From Sporothrix humicola (Eukaryota; Ascomycota; Sordariomycetes; Ophiostomatales; Ophiostomataceae): DNA of 64,000 bases. The stretch spans positions 62,001-126,000 of the forward strand of contig WNYE01000028.1 of the NCBI GenBank assembly GCA_021396245.1, given 5' to 3'. Positions 34,117-45,741 of the stretch are shown in pieces; the stretch's first letter is position 1, and each line of letters begins with the position of its first letter. Below the pieces are notes generated by a model. It searched no databases. It saw nothing but the letters and a program-made list of their open reading frames with translations, and had not been told where the DNA came from. Position numbers and translations under genes: made by a program.

Positions 34117-35703
34117 TTAGTACAGCCAGAGACCGGCCACGACGGCCACGATCAGGCCAACAACAGCGGCCCCGCCCTGGTTGTGAGCGACCGCCTCGCT
34201 CTTGGAAGACGACGACGGCGTCGCGCTGCCGTGGGTCGACGACGAGCCGCTCTCGCCGAGGCCTGTTGTCGGGCCGGTCACGCTGCCGGTCTTGGACTGC
34301 TGGGTAGACGAGACGGTGCCGTTCTCGTGGAAGATACCACCGGCGAATGTGGTGGGACCGGCAGTCTTGGAGGTCGACGTCTTTTGCGAGCTGCTGGAGC
34401 TGCTGCTGGACGACGAGGACGACGAAGACGAGGAAGACGAAGAGGATGACGACGACGAAGACGACGACGAGGACGAAGAAGTGGTCGAGGTAGTCGACGT
34501 CTTGGACGAGGACGTGGAAGACGACGAAGAAGACGAAGAGTGTGTCGAGGAAGCCGAAGACGAAGAGCTGCCGCCGCTGCTGCTGCCATCAAGGTTGAAG
34601 ACGACAATCTTGGCGCTGGCGCCCTTAGGGACAGTAGCCACGCAGAAGTCGGCACCGCCAGCACCCGAAGCAGAGTCAGCGCTAGTGACGGTGAAGCCGT
34701 TCATGTTGTTGGCGTTGATCTCGCAGGGCAGACCGTTGCAGTTGCCGCCCTCGCACTCGATGCGCAGACCGAAAGTTGGCTTGGTGCTGGCCAGGCTCGA
34801 ACCGGTGAAAATGGGGTTCCAGGCGACCTTGACGTAGGTCAGGCCAGAGCTGTCGGTGTTGGCGCCAGCAACGTAGGGAGCCCAGTTACCAATGGGGTTG
34901 GCCTCGCTGCCCCAGATGCAGCCCTCAGAACCAGACGTGCCGGGAGGGTTGACGTAGTAGTGAGCAGCAGTGCTGGCCCAATAAGACGGGCCGGGAACAG
35001 CCAGAGTGCTTGTGCCGTGGACATCCGTGGGGATGTACATGCCCTCATCGCCGGGAAGAACCGTCTGACAGAACGAGACGACAGAGCCGCAGTTGTTAAC
35101 GGCTGAGACGGTGCCAGTACCCTCAACGCAGTAGGGCTGATCCGGGAAAGACTTGACGGGTGTGCCGTCCGAGCCACAGTACAGACCACCGTCCATGGAC
35201 TCGGGGTACGTGTACGAAGTGCCGGGCTTCCACTGAGCCATCACCTTGCCGGAGACACAGGCAATGGGGCACCACGAGCCAGCCGTGCACTGGACATCAG
35301 GAGCCATGGCCCAGCCGCCATTTGATGCGCCGGGAACGGAAACCAGATCAGGGTCGTTGGGCAGCGAACAGACGGCGCGCTTGGAGATGTCCTTGGGAAT
35401 GTCGTCGGGAACGCTGCGAGAGACGGGGCGCGGTGATGAAGCGGCAGAGTCGCGGGTGAAGAGGGCGGGCAGAGACTCGATGGTTTGCGGCTGGCGCTTC
35501 TCGTTCTGGCGCGTCTCGGGCTGCGACGGCTCGGGCTGGCGGTCTCGTAATAATGCGTGAGCATCGTTGTGGTTGTGGGCGTTGCGCTTTCCGTAGTGTT
35601 GGTGAGCAACGCGGTGGCCGACATGCAGCTCGCCGAGAGCCGGCTGGGCGACGCCCAGGACCAGCGCCGACACGATGGCGGCCGGGACGGTCGAGAACTT
35701 CAT
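34117..35703 (-). CDS. SUN-family (GH132) cell-wall protein, GPI-anchored
   Basis: SUN proteins (yeast Sim1, Uth1, Nca3, Sun4) are secreted and act in wall remodelling and septation; the family is listed as GH132. The frame is a single exon of 528 residues. A signal peptide is clear at 1-24 (VSALVLGVAQPALG), with a Kex2-type KR soon after (HQHYGKR). The Cys-rich SUN domain spans about 120-360, with its many conserved Cys and Trp motifs (SWCPIACVSGKVMAQWKPG, MDGGLYCGSDGTPV, CGSVVSFCQTVLPGDEGMYIP, EANPIGNWAPYVAGAN). A Ser/Thr tract follows (about 365-440), then a C-terminal hydrophobic stretch (AAVVGLIVAVVAGLWLY) after small residues, the pattern of a GPI-anchor signal. The open frame extends upstream of this Met, but only this Met gives a signal peptide. 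Confidence 0.93.
   Translation of the reverse strand: MKFSTVPAAIVSALVLGVAQPALGELHVGHRVAHQHYGKRNAHNHNDAHALLRDRQPEPSQPETRQNEKRQPQTIESLPALFTRDSAASSPRPVSRSVPDDIPKDISKRAVCSLPNDPDLVSVPGASNGGWAMAPDVQCTAGSWCPIACVSGKVMAQWKPGTSYTYPESMDGGLYCGSDGTPVKSFPDQPYCVEGTGTVSAVNNCGSVVSFCQTVLPGDEGMYIPTDVHGTSTLAVPGPSYWASTAAHYYVNPPGTSGSEGCIWGSEANPIGNWAPYVAGANTDSSGLTYVKVAWNPIFTGSSLASTKPTFGLRIECEGGNCNGLPCEINANNMNGFTVTSADSASGAGGADFCVATVPKGASAKIVVFNLDGSSSGGSSSSSASSTHSSSSSSSSTSSSKTSTTSTTSSSSSSSSSSSSSSSSSSSSSSSSSSSSSSSQKTSTSKTAGPTTFAGGIFHENGTVSSTQQSKTGSVTGPTTGLGESGSSSTHGSATPSSSSKSEAVAHNQGGAAVVGLIVAVVAGLWLY
34385..34585 (-). repeat. Serine-codon microsatellite in the SUN gene
   Basis: GAC/GAA/GAG-rich array on the plus strand, encoding an almost pure Ser run with a few Thr/Lys between the SUN domain and the GPI signal. 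It is a likely O-mannosylated stalk and a likely site of length variation between strains. Confidence 0.75.
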
Positions 35704-38240
35704 TGGATGTTTGTTGTGTGATGTATCAAGAAAGAAAAAGGAAGAAGCGCAAGCGCTTGGGTTGTGACCGAGTATGTCGTCGAATATGTGAAGGTGAGAT
35801 CCTGCTGGCCAAGATGCGATATCGTGTCGTGAATGCGCGTTGAAGAATTCTTCAAGATTTCTTTTTCGAAAAGGAGCGGTATGTTGTTGTCGTTGTTTCG
35901 TAGAGGAGCGTAAGAACTGTGTCGACAGTAAAAAAGAAGGGAAGAGACGAGCGAGCGTCTTTGCACGAGTAAACAACACGGCAAAAAAAAATCAAAAGTG
36001 AAGAAATGAAAGAATGATCAAAAGGAGTGTGGATGTGCAAACAAGGCACAGAATACGAAGGAAAAGGGGAGACTGAAGGGAAAAGAGTGAAAAGGCGAAC
36101 GTGGAGCACAGCAGGGGAGAACGACGAAGAGGAAGAAGAGAGACGAAGAAAAGGGGAGCATGGGGGATGAAAAGGGAAATAAGGCCAGTACTAAAAGAGA
36201 CAAGGTTAAATGAAATAAAAGTGAAAATAAAAGAAAATCAAAACTTTGAGGGGGCCTGGGACGGTCTGGACGTCGTGCCGGGGGGTGTGACAGGGGAATT
36301 AACGAGAATTAGCAGTGGAAAAAGACGACATAAAGAGTGTGGAAAGAAGAAAATCCCTTCTGGGGGGGCAAGCCGTCGTGTTTGTCGTGGAGCACCTCCC
36401 CACCCCTGCTCATCTTCATCTGAGAGACGGAGAGACTGAGAGGGCCCGCGTGTTGCTGGGTATTGCGCCGTAATCTGTTCTGAGGCTAGGGTAATATCAA
36501 ATGGACGACCGGCGGCGGGCCGTGCAAAGGCAAGTGAAGAAGGAGAGTGGTGATGGGAGCACAAGGTAAATGAGTGGATGTGGACTTCAGACGAAGCAAA
36601 GAGAGTAAAGAAAAGGGGCTTGGCTGAACGCCTCAACAGAATGTCTTTCACATCCTGTTTTCTGCTATTTCTGCTTCCTGCTTTCTGCCTTCTTCCTGCG
36701 CCATCAAGTCCTTCGTGGCTTGGATGTTTGACCGCGTCCAGGGCTTGTCGTGTGCTGTGTTGGTGTTAACCGGGGGGTCGAGAGAGAGGAGTGGGAAAAC
36801 AGAGGAAACGGGGAGAAAGTTTGTTGACAGGGGTCTTGTTGACTTTGGACCGAGAGCTGTGCGGTTTGTTGTCAAGACCGCCTTGCTGCGCTAGCCAAGT
36901 GGGTCCGCATGGTTGCTAAAATGGGACTAGTCTGAGGTGTTGCCCAATCACGCGGCACAGAACAACGGGGAAGGAATTAAACCTGTCAGGTACACCAATC
37001 AGAGGGCGGCGAGCATGTGGCGCTAGCGACGTGCCGAAATGAGCTTCTCGCCAGAAAAGCAGGTCCACGCTCCACACCACGCACACCACACGCTCTTTCC
37101 ATTTTCTCTCAGAAGTGCGCACAGAAACGCAGAAATGCTCCAGGGGAAAGAGCGAACAGTGGACGCGCGGAACGGGGAAGGAACTTGAGAAGGGAAGGAG
37201 CGCACCAATACTCCAGGGGCCCACAGAGGAGGATGCACTCAGACTCTCACAAGCTCACCAAGAAGGTTAAGCACTTCCACCAAGCACTCAAGCAAACCAA
37301 GCAACAGGCAAGCACTCAAACTGGAGACGTGGAGAGCGTGGAGGCGTTGCGTGTTTCGTGATTCAAGCCACAGCTGGCATGCTTGAATTGCTGGCTGAGG
37401 TGCTTCCTTGCGGATTCTCTCCAGGTGCTCGGACGCGCCTTGGCGTCGATGGCTTTGGACCTTGGTGTTCTTCCTTTTTTTCAATGTTCTTTGCTTCTCA
37501 TTCGATCCGGCCGTCATATATTTCATCATTTGCACTTCTTGTTCTCATTTCACATCACACTTCCCTCGCATAATCTATATCGTCCCGTCTGCATCTACTT
37601 TACTTGCGGGACCGCCAGGAACAAGCGGGCGCGATCGATACAATGGCACACTCGGTCCGTTTATAAAGCAGGCGAGCGGCGTTGTTGATGCCCAGAAAGA
37701 AGCAGGGAAGAGCTGAAAGCAGTCACAGAACCCTTGCGGCGTGCAGAACCTAAATATAAGGTCATATATCTGCCGTGTGGCGGACAACAGGAAACGGAAA
37801 CGATGCATCACCATCTTGGGGGCCATGCAGGGTAGAGGCAGAGAAGGAGAAAATAGCAGAAATGCAGAGAAGAAAATACCGACTGACAGAACACCAACAG
37901 ACAGGCAATTAACATCCCGTCCAATATGGAAGCGCGCATCTCATCAAACGAGAATGAGAGGCTGTCCAGAGGCTGTCCACGAGAAGCGAGAGAAGCGAAC
38001 GAAAATAAAAATGAAAATGAGAAGGTCGGCAAAAATAGTCGGCGAGCCGTTGGATTGGACAGACAACAAAACGAAAGAGATGACAACAATATGAACAATA
38101 ACACACGTACTTGTATGGCTGATGAGCAACGGATGAGCGACACAAGGGAGGGCGATGTGAGAAAAAGAGCCACAAAATCGACTAATATCCACGAACCCAC
38201 GAGAGGCGGCCCCATCTTCCATCTTCCCCCTTTGTCGCTC

Positions 38241-38264
38241 TCTCGTTTTCTCGTTTTCTCGTTG
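38241..38264. repeat. Short tandem repeat, TCGTTTTC unit
   Basis: About three copies of the 8-base unit TCGTTTTC in an intergenic region. No function is evident. Confidence 0.6.
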
Positions 38265-40120
38265 TCGGTCTCCCTTTCATCATCTGTCCTCACATGTCCT
38301 CCCTGGACGCTCTGAACGCTCGATCTGCCTGGCCAACGCGTGCCAACAGCATGACAGCGGCGAGGGAGACATCATGGGCGAAGGGAGAGCGTCTGGAGAT
38401 CAGGGAGATGAGTGTAAACGGCGAACTCAGATGACAGGCGAGACGACAAATGACAACGCCGACGACACAAAGCTTCAAGCCTTGTGAAGCCTTCTTGTAG
38501 TCTATCCTCGGCGCCACTTTTCATCCGATATTTCTTTTGCTGCCTTTTTTACGGCGCATTTGTAAATATCGGTGGCAGTCTACATAAGAGGCGTCCTCCC
38601 TCTCTCCGCATTGTTTACTTTGCAACTTTAATCGCAGCATATCTCCAAAGAGCGATCAGCCAGATGCAGCATACCAGCAGTGGCGCTGAGGCAGTCCGGG
38701 GATGGCTTTTTGGGCGTTGCTGGCGTGTATGCTTAATTGCAGCCTCTTAAAATGTGTGTTGACAAAAGTACCCCCCAGCTAAGAGTATTTACAAGTATTT
38801 ATCCACGGCTGTGTCTCATTTGTGCCTGTCGCAATACATTTGTACAGCAGCAATGCAGCCATCGCGTCGGGATTGCAGACCGTCTAAAAAGCGTGCCTGC
38901 ATGGAAAGTCGACAGATGCATGACACAATCACAACCGACTTTGTCGATCTCTTCATTCCTTGCAGCGCAAATGTATTTTGTCCTTTTTGTCCTTTTTTGC
39001 GAAAAGAGCGGGGGACAGGGCCAACCAGAGACACGGCGGCTTCAAAAGTCTTGGTGTCTTGCGTCTGTCTTGTCTCGGGAGTCGATTTTGACTTTTGTCT
39101 TTGGCTCCCTTTCTTGTCACCGTGGCTGATTGCTGTGGCTGGTCCCTGTGTCCCTTGTGGAACGAAACAAATTATTGGACGCCGTTCAGAATCGCATTCA
39201 TGTGTCCCCTATTTTGTCCCATTTGTGCTGTTTTATGTCTTGCTGTCGACATCTTGATCGCTCTTATCCCCTTTTGCCTGCATCAAGGTGTCTTGCCCCG
39301 CGAAAGTATCAAGGACGGCCGCCACCATGAAGATCGACCTCTTGCAGACAAAAGGTGCACAAGTGCCCTCGGCAACGTACACAGTACTGTGAAGTTTCTT
39401 TTACAAACAGTATGGGAAAGGGAAAGGTAAGTTGAGACGACAATGAACACATGAATAAATGGATAACGTCAGCAAGTCGTCGTCGTATGAATCGATGCCA
39501 TCGACGCCGATCGGCTTTTGCGTCGACCCGATCGACAGGCACCTGTCAGTTCGTCTCTCATGGCAATGGGCGTTCCATTCCTGGGAAAATGGAAAATGAG
39601 AAACAGTAACGGAAACCGGAAAACGGGCGCGGTGACATCTCTTTGACATCTTGGCTCTTTCAACTGTTTCTTGGCGTTGTATGTTAAGTAGGTTGCAGCC
39701 AGCAGACACTCCATGGGTATAAGTAAGGCGGAAGACATCACTCCCGGCTAAAGTTCTCTAGGAGAGCGGAATAAATCCATTCGGGAGGAGACCATTGCAG
39801 CCAGAGCAGAGCAAAGTACGTCGTAGACGAAGTGAGAGAAAGAAAAGAGATGGACGTCGTACCCATGTGACGATCTGGCCGTGTTGATCATTTCGGGATA
39901 AGAGAGTGACAGGAGAGAAAAAAGAGCAATAGCCAGCAAATCCCAAGAAACGCGCGAGCCGACGATCATTTCGTTTTGTTTTATCCAGTACCCTGGCTCG
40001 GGACAATACTCTGTAAAATGCATCGTAGAAAAAAAGCATGGCGAGAACGAGCCGTAGAAAACCGGTCAGAGCACACGGGTTTGTATCCTGTCGTGTTTTG
40101 TAATGGCACCGAATGAGGGT

Positions 40121-40144
40121 ATTGCCCGGCATTGCCCGGCATTG
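40121..40144. repeat. Short tandem repeat, ATTGCCCGGC unit
   Basis: Two perfect copies of the 10-base unit ATTGCCCGGC and the start of a third (ATTG). It is intergenic, with no function evident. Confidence 0.7.
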
Positions 40145-40863
40145 ACATGCAAATGAACTGTGTGGCTGCCAGGAAACGACAACAACGTGGCAGAGAGTGA
40201 TTTCAATTCTCTTCTCGGCATCGTGTATCTCGGGAGAAAGGGAAAATGAACAATGCCACCGAAGGGCAAGGAACAAATCAGAAGATGAAAAGAAACCCGG
40301 CATCGTATACAATATGATAGAACGATATAGAATGATGTTTTCACTATAAACATATTTCGCCATGACTCAAAATGTTTGAATTGATATTTAACAAAATATT
40401 GCGAAAATAAACTAGAAGAAAAATGCATTGTATTCAAAGAGTGGCAAAATATTTGCTTAAAAAAATCAAAATAATATTGCTTGATAGATTGATGCAAAAA
40501 TAATATTCAAAAAAGAGAGATGACATAGGAGAATAACGGGAAAATGTCAAAATAACATGGAAACCAAAAGGGCATTGAGTAGGTGATTTCTGCTTAAACA
40601 ATTCTGCATCCTTTCGGAATGCGACATAAGTGTATTCGTCAAAACAAGGCATCCCTCACCACTGACATCACCCCTCAGTTAAGAGGGCAAAGCAATGGCA
40701 GAGGGCTGCCCTGTGGTTTGAGCCGACCCCATTCCTGGGTGTTGTCTGGTAGGAACGAGTCGGCTTTTCAGGCGGCCATCTCATCATGCTTCCGGGGTTC
40801 GGTCAGATTATCCGAAATGAGCCAGTGAGAGCAAGATGACGGCGCCTTTCGCGCACGCAACGC

Positions 40864-42222
40864 TTAGTTGCTGGGGTCGACCTTCTTGCTGGTGAGGACA
40901 ACAATGGGGACGACAATGGCCAGGTATAGGACGTTAATGGCCACCGACAGCACGTGGTACTTGATGTACAGCAGGTACACGCGCTTCCACGAGGCGCGCG
41001 AGAAGGTGCGGAAGGCGTCGCGGATCGTGACAAACGAGCGGCCACCGACAACAGCAGGCTCGACGGTGCCGTTGAACGAGCGGTCAAAGGGCACGACTGT
41101 GTCCTCGTCGGGGGGCAGCAGGCTGGCCTGGACGCGGACAAGCACGACGTTGGCAGGGATGGTCAGGGCAAACACAAGGACGATGGCGACCAGGAACACA
41201 ACAATGGTCTTCCAGATCATGTTGTTCGAGTAGGCGGGGACTTCATTGGGGTTGCGGATGTCGTACTTGTCAAGCTTGAGGAGGCGCGTGACGAGGACGC
41301 TGACAAGCGTGGTGACGACGCTGGCGGCCCACTGCAGGAAAGTCGGGATCGAGGTGGCCTCGAACGTGCGGCGGAAGGGCGGCAGGTTGCGCCAGACAGG
41401 GGTCGTGGCCGGCGTGGCACGGATGACACGGTGCACCCAGGCGGTCTGCAGCTGGACAAGGCCGAGAGCGACAAACAGGCCACCGACAACACCGGGCAGG
41501 AAGGGGATGGCCGACAGGACGACGGTACCGACAGCAGCCAGGATGAAAATCAGAACAGACAGCCAGAAGCCGCGGTAGTTGCCGCGCCAGCCGCCGGCAG
41601 CACGGAGCAGCTTGTAGGTGCGGCGGATGCTGGCCGTCACGGGCTTGTTGGGGCCGGCAGCCTGGGCAGCAGCCTCCTCGTCGGCGGCATCGTCAGCGGC
41701 GGGGACAGCAGCCGGGGCGGCATCGTTTTCATCGTTGGCAACGGCCTCGTACGCAGCCGGGTTCGGGTTCTCCACGATGGCCAGCGTCGTGTAGACGGAC
41801 TTGATCGAGTAGGAGGTCTAAAAAGTGGGGTCAGCACATGGTTCTTGGTTATTTTGGGGGATTTTGAGTTTCTGGGATTCTGGGATTCTGGGATGCAGAG
41901 AGGGTCCCCTTCATCCACTCTCATGCTCGCTAATCATTTTGATTCATAATTCCCCGAAACGGCGGCCTTAACTTGAGCCCCATTTCATCGGAAACACATC
42001 AAAAATTCACCCAGAAACCATCAAAATTCATTCCGCAAAACTTACGTAGATGTAGGCCGGGATGAAAATCAGCGTGACAAGGGCAACGAGGCCCCAGGTC
42101 AGCGGCGGCAGGTTGTAAGTCGGGGCATCCGGCTGGTTTGGCTCATCGGGCGAGCCGAAGTTGCCGCTCATGCTCCGTTTGAGGACGGAGAGGCCCATCG
42201 CGGCAGCGTGACTGTGCGACAT
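40864..42222 (-). CDS. Multipass membrane protein of unknown function
   Basis: Exons 42222-42046 and 41817-40864 join after IPAYIY to TSYSIKSVYTTLAIVE, giving 376 residues. Membrane segments are visible at about 42-60 (the first, LTWGLVALVTLIFIPAYIY, ends at the splice), about 130-160 (a hydrophobic hairpin from GFWLSVLIFILAAVG), about 195-215, about 240-265 (IVVFLVAIVLVFALTIPANV) and about 345-365 (NVLYLAIVVPIVVL). Between the first segment and the rest is an Ala/Asp/Glu-rich loop. Similar proteins are common in filamentous fungi and often carry the name ubiquitin carrier protein, but I see no E2 fold or catalytic Cys, so that name should not be trusted. The intron (228 bases) is longer than most here. 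It is divergent from ppm1. Confidence 0.8.
41872..41894. repeat. Short tandem repeat inside an intron
   Basis: About three copies of CTGGGATT in the intron of the membrane-protein gene. It is too short to interpret. Confidence 0.6.
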
Positions 42223-43868
42223 GATTGCTGCTGAGGAATGAGGAATGCTGAAACAGACGTTGATGCGGAATGCTCAGTTGATGAAGAAAATAAGGTGTGG
42301 CGTTGGTGATGATAAAAAAGATCGCGAAATGCCGATAAAGACAGATGCAGAAGAAAGGAAGGGAAAGGAGAAGGAGAAGGAGAAAGAGGAAAAGCGAAAG
42401 AGAGAAAAAGGAAAGAGGCTTGATGAAAAGCAAGGTGGGCTGTGCCTTCCTTTTTGTTCGATGTGAAGGCAAAAAAAGGCCGAGCAACCCGCTTTTTGCA
42501 TACACAAAGAAAGAAACAAGGCGACAGGGGAAGCGACAACCTTGTCACAGCCCAGAGGCCCAAGAAAGTGCGATGGGACTACCAAAACGGGGTTTCGAGT
42601 GTGAGGGCGGCGTCGTCGTTGGCCCTGTAGGCAACCACTTTTCGGAGCTAGTCGCGCCATCAGGTAAGATCACCGCTCCTGCCATGGGGAAAACCAGAAA
42701 TCTTCACAGAAAAACACAGAAAAAAGATGCATAAAAGGGCCAGGAGGAAGGTGCCAAACAGGCCACAAAGGTCCTTCCTTTCCTGAGTTACGAAAGCTGC
42801 AATTGCCTACGAATACTTGCGATTTACGAATGCCGTTCTTGCCTTTTGAGATCTTCTTGCTCGCCCAACCCTCAAAAACCGAAGGATTCACATGGGGTAA
42901 GAAAAACGGGACACGGCGTAACACCTGGCGTAAGAAAGTTGAGGAATCCAGCAACATGGTTGGCTGCGACCACTCGACACGCACGACACGAATGATGCAA
43001 AGTGACAGCAGGGAGGGACAAATGCACAAAACGCAGAAGAAAACGGTCGAGAGGGAATGTGGAAGGACAAGAGATGATCTAGCATTGTGGCTGACTTGAC
43101 TCGTTCTTTCCTTGTCAGTTTGTCAACGTTCAATGTCCGTCTTTCAAGTCAACGATCGCCGGTGGCGCCTTCCGCCGTTGGCGATACCCGCCTGGCTGCC
43201 ACGCCATAATACGTCATGGCCCCAGCCCTTTAGAGGAAGGAGGCTCCCTCTGTAAAAGGATCACGGCAAGAGATGGTGAGAACACAAAGACAAAACGTAG
43301 GAGGAAAGATCGAGGATCTCGCTCTTGACTGAATACGAGATCCTCGGATTTATGCATCCATTCTTTTGCATCTGGTGTGCCGTGCTCCGACAAAAAGGTC
43401 AAGAAGTTCAGTCGCCTCTCTTGGATGGTCTTTCCAAAGTGGGTAAATGGTGTATCTGAGCAGCTCTAAGCAGTTTTAAGCTTGCTGTGCGAGGACTGAG
43501 GAGACCCCAAGAGGCTCTGTTAGGCGCTGTGAGCCAATCGATCCGCCGCTAGAGCGACCCCACCCACACGCCAAACGCCTGGAAGGCAGGCCCGCCCGAG
43601 AAGCTGGTCGAGCTTTGGCAGGAGCAGTCGCCACCAGCGCCTGCCGCTATTTTGGTCGTGTCCTCAGGTCCTGCGAGATCAAGCTGGCTGGAGGAAGGTC
43701 CTCCCACGATCGCAGGGCTGTGCAAAACAAGCTCACCCACACCTGTCTGTCCACTCACCAAAAAAACCGAAAAGCCAAAACAAGAGCCAAGACAGGGAGT
43801 GGAGAAGCACCTGTAATCATACTCTGGACGGCTAAACTGGGCGACAACAGAAACAAAAATAGAGAAGG
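42223..43868. promoter_or_regulatory. Divergent intergenic region upstream of ppm1
   Basis: 1.65 kb between two divergent starts, so it contains both promoters. The part next to the membrane-protein gene (42330-42420) is a GA-rich tract on the plus strand, that is, a CT-rich leader for that gene. No frame in the middle is convincing. I cannot place a TATA box or a factor site with confidence. Confidence 0.45.
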
Positions 43869-45397
43869 ATGAGCTCACCGCCGGCGACAGGGCCCCCGTC
43901 CTCGGGATCCGGGGCCGCACAAGCTCCCAACCCGGCTTCAAGCTCAGCATCAAATCCGGCCTCGAATTCCCCTTTTATACCCTCACAAATCCCGACCAAT
44001 CCAACATCACCACTACCCATGGCTGCTCCGTCTATACCCAACCTGCTTGGACGGCTAGGCAATGGACCACCGCGGGCCGGACGTGGCGGACGTCGAGGAC
44101 TGGGACGTGGGGGAAGCGGCCGCATGGGACCTCCTGGATCTGGACCAATGGGAAGAGGAGGCTTTCAGCCACCATCACAGCTCGTTGGCGGCATGTCGAG
44201 AAGGATGGACCACACGGGCATCATCCAGAGCACCGACACAGATGCGGCATTGTCCCGGATGAGCGCCGTTGATATTGGGCTGCTGGAAGACCCATTTGCA
44301 CAATATTTTGCCGGAGACGGCGGTGGACCGGCGCCTCGACGACTGCCAATCATCAATCGAGGTGAGTGAGCTACCAGAAGATGCATGGTTGGCATGCATG
44401 TTTACTAACACTGGCAGGGACATATTCGCGGACACAAGGTCTTGATAAGATCGTTCGCGCTTTCTTGTCAGGGCCGGCGTCGAGAGAAACGACGCCAGAA
44501 CCAGGACAAACATCAGGGGCTTCGCCATCGTCACCACAAGTACGGCAGATTGTCTCTCTTGGTGCCGGTACGGATACGCGGAGTCTACGGCTGTTGGCTC
44601 AAAAGCAAGCAGACGGCCGTGCCGCTTTCCAAAACGTCGTCTATCACGAAATCGATTTCCCGACAGTCTGTGCCCGCAAACGCAGTATTGTCCAGTCTGT
44701 GCCAGCAATACGGTCTTTGCTAGCGGGACCAGTCACAGAGCACACACCGCTCCCTGGCGCTGCCGGCATACATCGAAGCTGGAGGGCCGACCTGGGCGAA
44801 GGAAACGAGCTCTGGGCGCACGGCCTGGATCTGCGTGAACTGGCTGCTGGCAGCGGAAGCAGCAACAGCAGCAGCACTGTCGATATTGACTCGGGAGAAG
44901 TTGTCTTGGCTGGACTGTGCACTGACGTGCCGACCTTGCTCGTGTCCGAGTGCTGCTTATGCTACTTGCAACCACCCGAGGCAACTGCCGTGCTGCGCTG
45001 GTTTGCCGACCGTATACGGCCACCGTCCTCATCTTCATCGGCATCTGGCCTTGGCGTGGTCATCTACGAACCGATTCGGCCATTTGACGCGTTTGGCCGC
45101 ACCATGGTGGCCAATCTCGCCGGCCGCGGTATCGAAATGCCAACACTGGCAGTATACCCCGATGGCGCGGCACAAGAAGCGCGACTCCGACAAGAAGCAG
45201 GTCTGGCACAGTCCAAGCACCGGACAATAGATGACATCTGGAACGCTTGGGTGCCCACCGACGAACAAGAGCGTGTAAACCGGCTCGAAGGGCTGGATGA
45301 GGTCGAAGAGTGGGGGCTGCTGGCCAGCCACTACGTTGTCGTATGGGGATCCCAAGGAGCATACTTTGACGGAGCGTGGGCAGAGTTGTATCAGTAG
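43869..45397 (+). CDS. ppm1: Leucine carboxyl methyltransferase (PP2A), Ppm1/LCMT1
   Basis: Ppm1 uses S-adenosylmethionine to methylate the C-terminal Leu of the protein phosphatase 2A catalytic subunit, which favours assembly with B-type subunits. Exons 43869-44361 and 44418-45397 join at GEWTYSRTQ-type phase (read as GTYSRTQGLDKIV), giving 490 residues. The SAM-binding motif I is IVSLGAGTDTRSLRLL (about 205); VVYHEIDFPTVCARKR follows as motif II; LLVSECCLCYLQPPEA is the post-motif strand; and YEPIRPFDAFGRTMVANL is the substrate-side segment. All are typical of LCMT1. The first 85 residues are an added Pro/Ser/Asn-rich then Gly/Arg-rich region (GRGGRRGLGRGGSGRMG) absent from the short yeast enzyme. 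Confidence 0.93.
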
Positions 45398-45741
45398 TGA
45401 TGAAATAAGTATTCACCATGGGGCCGTAAATTTATAGAAATGGATATGAATAAAGAGACGATGTTACGGGATAACAACATAGATAGCTGAAATGGCTGGA
45501 AATGGAATAGATTGTGGGCGTAATAAACGTATAAAAAAGCTGATTTTGCTTTCCCAAGTACCGATACAAACGCCAAACGCGAACTCAAAAAGGAACAAGA
45601 AAAAGAGACTTCATCCGTAACGCCCTCTGGGTAATAGTAACTGCTCCCGAATAATAATGGCCAAAACACAAGAAAAAAGCAAAAAGATACCCGGGATATA
45701 AACAAAACGGACAAAGCTGACAAGCCAAGTCTGCCACCCAA
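45398..45741. other. Convergent 3' intergenic region
   Basis: 344 AT-rich bases between the stops of ppm1 (plus) and spt3 (minus). Probable 3' untranslated regions; no gene seen. Confidence 0.5.

Larger units (their letters stand above)
35704..40863. other. 5.1-kb gene-poor region
   Basis: The longest stretch without a supported gene. The first 500 bases are the SUN promoter side. Frames in 36-40 kb are short, lie on both strands, and change frame without consistent codon use. Local composition varies: purine-rich at 36000-36400, mixed GC at 36500-37450 and AT-rich at 40280-40600. Small direct repeats occur (38241-38264 and 40121-40144). I see no transposon terminal repeats or transposase. 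Confidence 0.4.

Noticed and set aside
38737..39430. Plus-strand frames of 110-148 codons in the gene-poor region
   Set aside because: Three frames overlap, all are Cys/Phe/Leu-rich from T-rich sequence, and none matches a family I know.
40954..41949. 331-codon plus-strand frame antisense to the membrane-protein gene
   Set aside because: Asp/Gly/Arg-rich shadow of a GC-rich gene; the minus-strand frame has the membrane segments and the splice sites.
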